Shown: piece after piece, positions 1 to 5,765 of the stretch
Position numbering within the stretch: position 1 is the first letter of the stretch
Layout: the number at the start of each line of letters is the position of its first letter
Assembly (NCBI GenBank): GCA_030615655.1
Contig: JAUWYU010000092.1
Span: 1 to 6,227, forward strand
DNA: 6,227 bases
Direction: 5' to 3'
Source of the DNA: Dehalococcoidia bacterium
GTDB taxonomy: Bacteria; Chloroflexota; Dehalococcoidia; Dehalococcoidales; RBG-16-60-22
The notes under the pieces: generated by a model
The model's input: the letters and a program-made list of their open reading frames with translations, nothing else
Database searches by the model: none
Told to the model about the DNA's origin: nothing
Translations under genes and position numbers: made by a program

Positions 1-333
1 GAGCTTTATAGAGACTGGACAGACCTTCCCGAACAGGTGAGAATACCGGGGGGTGAAAGCCTGGAAGAGGTCAGGAGAAGGGTTATGCCTTTCGTTGAGG
101 ATGCGGTGCTGAGGTGTGGTGAGGGGAGGATAGTCCTGGTGTCGCATCGCGTCGTGAATAAGGTGCTAATCTGTGCCCTGCTGGGGCTGGACAATTCTCA
201 TTTCTGGAACATAAGGCTGGATACATGCGGGATTACCCGCTTCAGTTGTGAGAGGGCGGGGTTAATCCTTACCGGGCATAACGATACTTCCTATTTACAG
301 TCTATTCAGGCCACTCTGCTTAATGATTTCTAA
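1..333 (+). CDS. Histidine phosphatase (phosphoglycerate mutase-like) family protein, C-terminal part
   Basis: The gene enters from the left edge; frame 1 is open from the first base to a TAA at 331-333, giving 110 visible residues. The N-terminal RHGE catalytic motif lies outside the window. Visible family marks are the IPGGESLEEVRRR segment (the GES-x-x-x-V-x-x-R signature of the superfamily), and LVSHRVVNKVLICALLGL, in which H49 of the visible part (145-147) should be the second catalytic histidine. The tail, DTCGITRF, is also typical of this branch. Members remove phosphate through a phospho-histidine intermediate and include alpha-ribazole phosphatases and cofactor-dependent phosphoglycerate mutases; the substrate cannot be told here. 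The usual HGG after the second histidine is HRV in this protein. The internal GTG at 37 is not a start, since the family homology begins upstream of it. The family call is firm and the specific function is unknown. Confidence 0.85.
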   Translation, partial: ELYRDWTDLPEQVRIPGGESLEEVRRRVMPFVEDAVLRCGEGRIVLVSHRVVNKVLICALLGLDNSHFWNIRLDTCGITRFSCERAGLILTGHNDTSYLQSIQATLLNDF

Positions 334-339
334 AATTTC

Positions 340-368
340 TTTACAGGGCGGGCAAAGGGGGTTACAAT
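340..368 (+). promoter_or_regulatory. Sigma-70-type promoter for the YtxG/YtxH-like pair
   Basis: TTTACA at 340-345 (one mismatch to TTGACA) and TACAAT at 363-368 (one mismatch to TATAAT) are separated by exactly 17 bp. Transcription would begin near 375, leaving a leader of about 38 nt with a ribosome binding site before the GTG at 413. The promoter starts only 6 bp after the phosphatase stop, so the small membrane genes need not depend on readthrough. The call rests on sequence only. Confidence 0.65.
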
Positions 369-398
369 TATATGGTGCGTATAGCAATTCTTAGAAAC

Positions 399-404
399 GG
401 GGGT
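399..404 (+). promoter_or_regulatory. Ribosome binding site deciding the GTG start at 413
   Basis: GGGGGT differs from GGAGGT by one base, and that base can still form a G-U wobble with the 16S tail. It sits 8 nt before the GTG. It supports GTG 413 as the start; the ATG at 372 is in a different frame. Confidence 0.55.
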
Positions 405-412
405 AGTGACCA

Positions 413-700
413 GTGAGTATTGAATGGTTCCGCGACCTGGTGGTATGTATTTTCGGTCTGGGGGCAACGGTAGTGGTGCTTTTCCTGGCGGTGCTGGCGT
501 TTTTACTTTATCGGCGGCTCCGACCGATACTCGATTCAGTGAAGGCAACTACCAAAACGGTGGAGAACCTTTCGTCTACCGTGGAAACGGAAGTGGCGAG
601 GCCTCTGGCTCAGGTAGCCGCCTTCGTTCAGGGTATACGACAGGCAATTAACATGGTCAGTCGATTTACGAAAAAGAAGGGGGAAGATACAGATGAGTGA
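413..700 (+). CDS. DUF948/YtxG-like small membrane protein
   Basis: This is a 95-residue protein starting at GTG. Residues about 9-33 form one strongly hydrophobic membrane helix (FGLGATVVVLFLAVLAFLLY in its core), followed by RR and then a soluble helical tail rich in Thr, Val and Gln, ending in KKKGEDTDE. One N-terminal helix, an amphipathic region with a VARPLAQVAAFVQGI-type segment and a basic end match the DUF948 (YtxG) pattern. The next gene is YtxH-like, and in Bacillus ytxG and ytxH are also neighbours in one operon, which strengthens the assignment. The tail probably lies on the cytoplasmic side because the helix is followed by RRLR. The molecular role of the family is not established; in Firmicutes it is tied to general stress genes. 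The last 8 bp overlap the next gene, so translation is probably coupled. Confidence 0.75.
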   Translation: MSIEWFRDLVVCIFGLGATVVVLFLAVLAFLLYRRLRPILDSVKATTKTVENLSSTVETEVARPLAQVAAFVQGIRQAINMVSRFTKKKGEDTDE

Positions 701-935
701 TAGAGATACAGGTAGCAGCTTTGCAATTGGTTTCGTTATTGGCGCCGTGGTTGGGGTGGCAGTTGGCTTTCTCTATGCCCCGAAGGCAGGGAAGGAGACA
801 AGGGCATTGTTGAAAGAAAAGGCGGGAGAGGTTAGGGAAAAGGCAGGCGAAGTTACGGAAAAGGTGAAGGAGACGGCCATCGAGGCCGGGAGGAAGGTAC
901 GGGAAAGGCTCGGGCATAAAGAAGCAGAAAGCTAG
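693..935 (+). CDS. YtxH-like glycine-zipper membrane protein
   Basis: This is an 80-residue protein with ATG at 693, preceded by GGGGG (679-683) at a spacing of 9 nt. Residues 10-28 form a membrane helix with a perfect glycine zipper, G13, G17, G21 and G25, followed by the YtxH signature FLYAPKAGKETR (26-37). Such GxxxG spacing lets helices pack tightly, so self-association in the membrane is likely. The C-terminal half (38-80) is a highly charged Lys/Glu helix containing tandem heptads EKAGEVR and EKAGEVT, predicted to be an extended amphipathic helix or coiled coil. The start codon lies inside the preceding gene (ATGAGTGA overlap), which indicates one transcript. The family is common in bacteria and linked to stress responses in Bacillus; its biochemical role is unknown. 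Confidence 0.85.
   Translation: MSDRDTGSSFAIGFVIGAVVGVAVGFLYAPKAGKETRALLKEKAGEVREKAGEVTEKVKETAIEAGRKVRERLGHKEAES
816..878 (+). repeat. In-frame 21-bp tandem repeat inside the YtxH-like gene
   Basis: Two units at 816-836 and 837-857 each begin GAAAAGGC and encode EKAGEVR and EKAGEVT (residues 42-55). A third degenerate unit at 858-878 begins GAAAAGGT and encodes EKVKETA. The period is exactly seven codons, one coiled-coil heptad, and most differences between the first two units are at silent positions. Confidence 0.75.
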
Positions 936-964
936 TTGTCCTGCCTATTCAGTGCGTATTTTTA

Positions 965-988
965 AGGGCAGGCTTGCCTTGCTGCCCT
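965..988 (+). terminator. Possible weak hairpin terminator after the YtxH-like gene
   Basis: AGGGCAG (965-971) and CTGCCCT (982-988) can form a 7-bp GC-rich stem with a 10-nt loop, 30 bp after the stop at 935. Only a short T run (991-993) follows, so it is a poor intrinsic terminator and could be only a processing or attenuating structure. It is the only hairpin seen in the 95-bp gap. Confidence 0.3.
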
Positions 989-1030
989 GCTTTGCATGCC
1001 GTAATAGATATTAGTTGAGTATCACAGTAA

Positions 1031-2137
1031 TTGACAAATATATTTACTAAACACTGGCGCCTGGTATCTTTAATACTGGGTATCATTATAGTACTGTGGA
1101 TTCTCTACTTAATGAGAATCGTAGTGCTTCCTTTTGCCATCGGCCTTGTTCTTGCCTACCTTTTAATGCCTCTGGTCTTGTGGCTGGAGAAGAAGTTGCC
1201 GCCTCGCCATAAATGGCCGGGTTTCAGGCGGGTTATTTCGGTTCTGATAGCGTTCATTCTGCTCATTTGCCTTGTTGGCGGTTTTGCCTATATTGTTGTG
1301 ACGGCTGTTATTGATGCGTCGGTAATGCTTGTAGAAAGCGCACCTTACTTTATCGGGCAGAGTATCCTGCGTGTACAGGAGTGGTTTGAAGGCGTTATCG
1401 CCAATTTGCCTATAGAGATACAGGAGGAGGTGAGCCAGGAACTGCTTCAGAGTGGTGTCGACCTGGGGAAAACAATTCGCGATGCTTTGTTCGGAGCGGT
1501 TTCGTCAATCCCCAGTACCTTCGCCATGTTTCTTGGTTTCGCCGTGCTGCCCTTTTTCCTCTTTTATATTCTGAAAGATTCTGAGAAGTTGAGGAATGGT
1601 TTGTCTTCGGCAATGACACCTGGTATTGCCGAACATGCCCGGAATGTGGTCAACATAGTAGAAAGAGTGCTGGGGAGGTATATCAGGGCTCAGATAATGC
1701 TGGGGGTTATTGTCGGTTATTTCACCTTTATCGGGTTATTGATACTTAAAGTCCCCTTTTCTCTGGCTCTGGCCCTCCTGGCGGGCGTAATGGAGCTGGT
1801 ACCCATCCTCGGTCCCTGGATAAGCGGGGCTGCAGCGGTAATAGTAACTCTGGCGATGGCACCGGAGAAAGCGCTGTGGGTGGTCGTTCTCTTCCTGGGT
1901 GTCCAGCTGGTGGAGAATAATCTGCTTGTTCCTAAAATCCAGAGCGCCTATTTACGTATCCACCCCGCCGTTATGATAGTCCTGCTGGTCTTCAGCGCTT
2001 ATGTCGCCGGTTTCTGGGGATTGCTGCTGGTAGGCCCGCTGGCGGCCACCGTGGTAGAGATTTCCAAATACGGGCGTGACCAATACCGGGCACAACAGCA
2101 GTTGCCTGAGGCGGTCGAACCTGAGCAATCAACTTAA
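1031..2137 (+). CDS. AI-2E/PerM-family transporter-like membrane protein
   Basis: This is a 368-residue polytopic membrane protein of the AI-2E transporter family (PF01594; TqsA/PerM/YdiK relatives), close to the usual family length. Hydrophobic segments lie near residues 11-28, 30-52, 68-94, 160-181, 220-240, 242-275, 281-300 and 313-342, with a soluble section (about 98-155) between the third and fourth. Family marks are GRYIRAQ (215-221), the ELVPILGPW segment (255-263), ENNLLVPKI (295-303), the HPAV stretch (311-314) and the GLLLVGPLAA end (330-339). Members export varied substrates: the autoinducer AI-2 in E. coli TqsA, and sodium or protons in some others. The substrate here cannot be read from sequence. 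The start is taken as TTG because an in-frame TAA sits directly before it (1028-1030) and the next usable start, ATG 1112, would remove the first helix. No good Shine-Dalgarno is seen. Family call firm, start moderate. Confidence 0.88.
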   Translation: MTNIFTKHWRLVSLILGIIIVLWILYLMRIVVLPFAIGLVLAYLLMPLVLWLEKKLPPRHKWPGFRRVISVLIAFILLICLVGGFAYIVVTAVIDASVMLVESAPYFIGQSILRVQEWFEGVIANLPIEIQEEVSQELLQSGVDLGKTIRDALFGAVSSIPSTFAMFLGFAVLPFFLFYILKDSEKLRNGLSSAMTPGIAEHARNVVNIVERVLGRYIRAQIMLGVIVGYFTFIGLLILKVPFSLALALLAGVMELVPILGPWISGAAAVIVTLAMAPEKALWVVVLFLGVQLVENNLLVPKIQSAYLRIHPAVMIVLLVFSAYVAGFWGLLLVGPLAATVVEISKYGRDQYRAQQQLPEAVEPEQST

Positions 2138-2197
2138 TTCTATCCGGTATCATAAGCACAGGTGGCTCATCACTTTTAACTCTTTGCTTTCTGACTC

Positions 2198-2206
2198 TGC
2201 TATAAT
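2198..2206 (+). promoter_or_regulatory. Extended -10 promoter of polA
   Basis: TGCTATAAT is a perfect extended -10 element (TGnTATAAT), with the TATAAT at 2201-2206. No convincing -35 is present at 16-18 bp; TTTAAC at 2175-2180 would need a 20-bp spacer. An extended -10 can work without a -35. The -10 ends 6 bp before the polA ATG, so transcription should begin at or within a base or two of the start codon. Confidence 0.6.
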
Positions 2207-2212
2207 TAGGCT

Positions 2213-4951
2213 ATGGACAAACCCCTTCTGGTGCTCTTCGACGGTAATGCTATCGTTCACCGCGCTTACCATGCTTTCGGGGCGACCAGATACCGGCAGG
2301 CAACCCCGCTGACCGTGTCCAAAACCGGCGAGGTCGTCAGTGCTGTATATGGCTTTGCTCTGATGCTGCTCAAGGTGCTGAGCGAGCAGAAGCCAACCCA
2401 TTATGCCATTGCCTTTGATAAGAAGGGGCCTACCTTCCGGCATAAGCTTTTTGACCAGTATAAGGCGCACCGCCCGCCGACTCCCAATGAACTGGTTGAA
2501 CAGATGGAGCGGGTGAAGCAACTGGTAGAAGCCTTCCGTATTCCTCTCTTCGAGGTTGATAATTACGAAGCCGACGACGTTCTGGGCACTCTGAGTCAGC
2601 AGGCGAGTCAGCAGGGGATTGACACCATTATTGTTACCGGTGATGCCGATACCATGCAGCTGGTCTCTCCCCACGTAAAAGTGCTTTATCCTAAAGCAGG
2701 TAAGACCTTCAGTGATACCATGATTTTTGACGAGGCCGCGGTCAGTGAGAAATATGGTGTAATTCCGGAGTATATTACCGACCTTAAGGCCATGGTGGGC
2801 GACGCCTCTGATAATATCCCCGGTATACCCGGTGTAGGCGAGAAAACGGCGGTCAAGCTCATTCAGCAGTTTGGCACTCTTGAAGATGTTTATTCCCATA
2901 TTGATGAAGTAACTCCGCCTAAATTGCAGGAATTGCTGCGGCAGAATGAAGCCTTGGCTCACCGGAGCAAGGAACTGGCCACTATCGTTACTGATGTAGC
3001 GGTGTCTTTAGATATGGAGGACAGCCGGGTCAGCCAGTACGACCGAAAACAAGTGGCCGATTTCCTTCGTGAGCTTGAGTTTTTCAGCCTGCTGCCGAAA
3101 TTGCCGGGCACGGAAGCGGAGTCGGCCACGGTACAGGCTGCGACCAGCCCGGTCCAGGGCAACTACCGTATCGTGGCAACTACCGAAGACCTTGATGAGC
3201 TGATAAACCGCCTGTTAGCGGCAGGTTCGTTTGCTTTTGATACGGAGACGACGGGCTTGAACCCGATGCTAGCGCAGCCGGTTGGCATATCTTTAGCGGT
3301 CGCTCCGGGCGAGGCTTATTATATTCCGGTGGGTCATGTCATCCTGGATGAGATAACACAGCTGCCGCTTGAGCATGTTATTAACCGTCTCAAACCTCTT
3401 TTCGAGGATGCCGGGTCAGCCAAGCTGGCCCACAATGGCAAGTACGATATGATGGTTCTGGCGGAGTGTGGGGTGGTCGTTAATGGCCTGACCTGCGATA
3501 GCATGATTGCCGCCTACCTGCTGGGGGAGAAATCCCTGGGTCTGAAGGCGCTTGCTTTTAGCAAACTGGGTATTGAGATGACACCCATCAAGGACCTTAT
3601 TGGTACCGGCGCCAAACAGGTTTCCATGTCGCAGGTTGACATAAAGCGGACAGCCGACTATGCCTGTGCTGATGCCGACATGACATTAAGGCTGGCGAGG
3701 TTGTTTGAGAAAGAGCTTGAGCAGCAGCGATTGATGTCACTATTTACTGATATTGAGATGCCGCTGTTGCCGGTGCTGCTGCTTATGGAGAGGAACGGCG
3801 TGGCCGTGGACACCGGGATTCTAAGGGATATGTCGGAGCATCTTGGCAAGCAGGTAGTCGAGCTTGAAGAGAGGATATACAGCCAGGCCGGTCACGAATT
3901 TAATATAAACTCGCCTCAGCAGCTGGGCCGTGTTCTTTACGATGAATTACAGTTGCCGACGACACGCAGGGGTAAGAGTCGGTATTCAACAGAGGCATCG
4001 GTACTGGAGGAATTTCGTAAGGACTACCCGATAGCCGGCAACATCCTGGGATATCGCCAGTTAACCAAAATGAAGTCGACCTATATTGACACTTTACCGG
4101 GTCTGGTGAATCCCAAAACCGGCCGGATTCATACCAGTTTTAACCAGACAAGGACGGCTACCGGGCGGCTTTCCTCCAGTGAGCCCAATATGCAGAATAT
4201 CCCGATTCGGGGGGAACTGGGGGGTCAGGTGAGGCAGGCTTTTATCGCTTCACAGGGCTACTCTCTTCTGGCGGGAGATTACTCGCAGATAGACCTGCGG
4301 GCTCTGGCTCATCTGTCTCAGGATGAAAGCCTGCTGCGCGCTTTCAGGAATGACGAGGATATTCATGCGGCGACAGCATCCCAGATATACGGTATCGAGG
4401 CTTCGCAGATAACGCCGGATATGCGGAGATTAGCCAAGACGGTTAATTTCGGCGTTATCTACGGCATGAGCGACTACGGATTGGAGCAGGCAACTGAGCT
4501 GTCCCGCGAGGAAGCAGCGCAGTTTATCACCGCTTACTTTGAGAAATATCCCGGAGTAAGGAAATATTTTGATGCTACCAAGGAACAGGCGAGGCAGAGC
4601 GGCTATGTACAGACGCTGCTGGGCAGGAGGCGCTTTATTCCCGACATTAACTCGTCTAATCGCCAGGTGAGAGAGGCGGCCGAGCGCATGGCCATCAATA
4701 TGCCGGTGCAGGGGACTTCTGCCGATATTATCAAGGTGGCGATGATAAACCTGTATCATGAGATGTCAGAGCGGCAGTTGAAGAGCAGGATTCTGCTCCA
4801 GGTGCATGATGAGCTTGTCTTTGAAGTGCCGGAGGGCGAGATGGAAACGATACGTCAGCTTGTTGTGGAGGTAATGTCCACGGCTGTGGAACTCAGCATC
4901 CCGCTGAAGGTGGATACCAAAGAGGGCAGAAACTGGGGTGAAATGAAGTAA
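2213..4951 (+). CDS. polA: DNA polymerase I with active-looking 5'-3' and 3'-5' exonuclease domains
   Basis: This is a complete family A polymerase of 912 residues (E. coli has 928) that fills repair gaps and removes RNA primers. Residues about 1-290 are the 5' nuclease: D10 (FDGN), the YEADD motif (118-122), TGDADT with D144 and D146, and GDASDNIPGIPGVGEKTA with D197 and D200 leading into the helix-hairpin-helix. Residues about 315-500 are the proofreading domain with D343 and E345 (DTETT), D412 (HNGKYD), and Y483 and D487 (YACAD), so the full DEDDy set is kept. The polymerase domain has TATGRLSS, motif A D689 (DYSQIDLR), the O helix with R738, K742, F746 and Y750, and motif C H865-D866-E867 (QVHDELVFEV). 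Asp694 replaces the usual Glu of motif A. The ATG is fixed by an in-frame TAG at 2207-2209 and by family alignment; it lacks a proper Shine-Dalgarno. The stop is followed by a second in-frame TAA. Confidence 0.98.
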   Translation: MDKPLLVLFDGNAIVHRAYHAFGATRYRQATPLTVSKTGEVVSAVYGFALMLLKVLSEQKPTHYAIAFDKKGPTFRHKLFDQYKAHRPPTPNELVEQMERVKQLVEAFRIPLFEVDNYEADDVLGTLSQQASQQGIDTIIVTGDADTMQLVSPHVKVLYPKAGKTFSDTMIFDEAAVSEKYGVIPEYITDLKAMVGDASDNIPGIPGVGEKTAVKLIQQFGTLEDVYSHIDEVTPPKLQELLRQNEALAHRSKELATIVTDVAVSLDMEDSRVSQYDRKQVADFLRELEFFSLLPKLPGTEAESATVQAATSPVQGNYRIVATTEDLDELINRLLAAGSFAFDTETTGLNPMLAQPVGISLAVAPGEAYYIPVGHVILDEITQLPLEHVINRLKPLFEDAGSAKLAHNGKYDMMVLAECGVVVNGLTCDSMIAAYLLGEKSLGLKALAFSKLGIEMTPIKDLIGTGAKQVSMSQVDIKRTADYACADADMTLRLARLFEKELEQQRLMSLFTDIEMPLLPVLLLMERNGVAVDTGILRDMSEHLGKQVVELEERIYSQAGHEFNINSPQQLGRVLYDELQLPTTRRGKSRYSTEASVLEEFRKDYPIAGNILGYRQLTKMKSTYIDTLPGLVNPKTGRIHTSFNQTRTATGRLSSSEPNMQNIPIRGELGGQVRQAFIASQGYSLLAGDYSQIDLRALAHLSQDESLLRAFRNDEDIHAATASQIYGIEASQITPDMRRLAKTVNFGVIYGMSDYGLEQATELSREEAAQFITAYFEKYPGVRKYFDATKEQARQSGYVQTLLGRRRFIPDINSSNRQVREAAERMAINMPVQGTSADIIKVAMINLYHEMSERQLKSRILLQVHDELVFEVPEGEMETIRQLVVEVMSTAVELSIPLKVDTKEGRNWGEMK

Positions 4952-4955
4952 TAAA

Positions 4956-5765
4956 ATGCCGGAACTCCCTGAAGTGGAAACGATAAAGAATGAGTTATTG
5001 CCCCATGTTCTCGGGCGTAATATTACCGGTATTACCCTGCACTGGGAAGGGATAGTGCGGCAGACATCGGTCGAAGAGTTCCGCTCCCGTGTTATCGGGC
5101 AGAGCATAACCGGCCTGAGCCGGCGCGGCAAGTACCTTTTCTTCAGCCTGAGCAGTGGCGAGATACTGGTAATGCATATGAAGATGACCGGCTCATTGCT
5201 GGTAAACCCGTCTGACGACAGGTTTACCCGTGCCGTGTTCCATCTGGATGACGGAGCGGCGCTCCATTTCAGGGACCCGCGCAAGTTCGGGGTGATGTGG
5301 CTGGGTGGTGATGAGAGTGCCGTGGCTGACAAGCTGGGCCCGGAGCCGCTGGAGGGTGACTTCACGTTTGAGGTCCTGGCACAGCGCCTGCGCAATCGGA
5401 CAGCGCCGATAAAGCCGGTGCTAATTGACCAGTCGGTGATTGCTGGTATCGGCAATATGTATGCCGATGAAGCCCTGTTCGATGCCAGAATCCACCCTAT
5501 GAAACCGGCGGGAAGCCTCTCAAAAGATGAGATTAAGCGGCTGCACAGCGCTATAAAACGGGTGCTCCGGGCGGCTATCAAGAATAAGGGAGCCAGTGTG
5601 CGGAACTATTTTCGCCCCGGCGGTGATATCGGCACCGCTCATTTCGAGTTCAGGGTGGCTCACGGGGCCGGTAAAAGCTGTCCCGACTGTGGCACGCCTA
5701 TCAAGCGCATCGTGGTGAGGAACCGCGGCACCTATTTTTGTCCTGAATGCCAGATAGAGCCTTAA
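4956..5765 (+). CDS. mutM: Formamidopyrimidine-DNA glycosylase (Fpg/MutM)
   Basis: This is a complete protein of 269 residues, the usual length. It excises 8-oxoguanine and formamidopyrimidines and cuts the strand by beta,delta-elimination. After Met removal, P2 is the nucleophile within MPELPEVET, with E3 and E6 beside it; K59 matches the conserved lysine of RRGKYL. The void-filling residues M77, R109 and F111 (in DPRKFG) are present, as is the H2TH segment IAGIGNMYADEALF (162-175) with N167. The C-terminal zinc finger has C242, C245, C262 and C265, with R257 in RNRGTYFCP. The usual VYGR before the finger is VAHG (234-237), a minor divergence. The ATG lies 4 bp after the polA stop with only weak Shine-Dalgarno matches (GGGGTGA 4935-4941, GAAG 4945-4948), so co-transcription and translational coupling with polA are likely. 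polA-mutM linkage is seen in other bacteria and fits base excision repair. Confidence 0.97.
   Translation: MPELPEVETIKNELLPHVLGRNITGITLHWEGIVRQTSVEEFRSRVIGQSITGLSRRGKYLFFSLSSGEILVMHMKMTGSLLVNPSDDRFTRAVFHLDDGAALHFRDPRKFGVMWLGGDESAVADKLGPEPLEGDFTFEVLAQRLRNRTAPIKPVLIDQSVIAGIGNMYADEALFDARIHPMKPAGSLSKDEIKRLHSAIKRVLRAAIKNKGASVRNYFRPGGDIGTAHFEFRVAHGAGKSCPDCGTPIKRIVVRNRGTYFCPECQIEP

Noticed and set aside
37..333. GTG 37 as a true start of a 98-residue protein.
   Set aside because: The frame is open to the window edge, and the residues before it continue the phosphatase homology, so this is a gene fragment cut by the window.
424..651. A 75-codon plus-strand frame with a Gly/Ser-rich product overlapping the YtxG-like gene.
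   Set aside because: It is out of frame with a gene that has a promoter, a ribosome binding site and a clear membrane helix; its low-complexity content is a frame artefact.
979..1012. A promoter for the AI-2E gene using TTGCTG or TTGCAT with TAATAG or GATATT.
   Set aside because: The -10 matches are poor or the spacing is wrong; nothing here is better than chance in AT-rich intergenic DNA.
2138..2197. A terminator or riboswitch between the AI-2E gene and polA.
   Set aside because: No stem of useful length followed by a T run is visible, and the gap is too short for a known riboswitch class.
2150..2962. A 270-codon open frame on the minus strand opposite the start of polA.
   Set aside because: The plus strand clearly encodes the conserved 5' nuclease domain here, and the antisense translation shows no recognisable domain. 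Long antisense frames arise from the codon bias of the real gene.
4430..4759. A 109-codon minus-strand open frame inside the polymerase domain.
   Set aside because: It lies wholly opposite the O-helix region of polA and has no recognisable domain.
4766..5581. A 271-codon open frame on the minus strand across the polA end and most of mutM.
   Set aside because: It crosses two conserved genes, and its translation is rich in Ser, Arg and Pro with no domain, as expected of a shadow frame.
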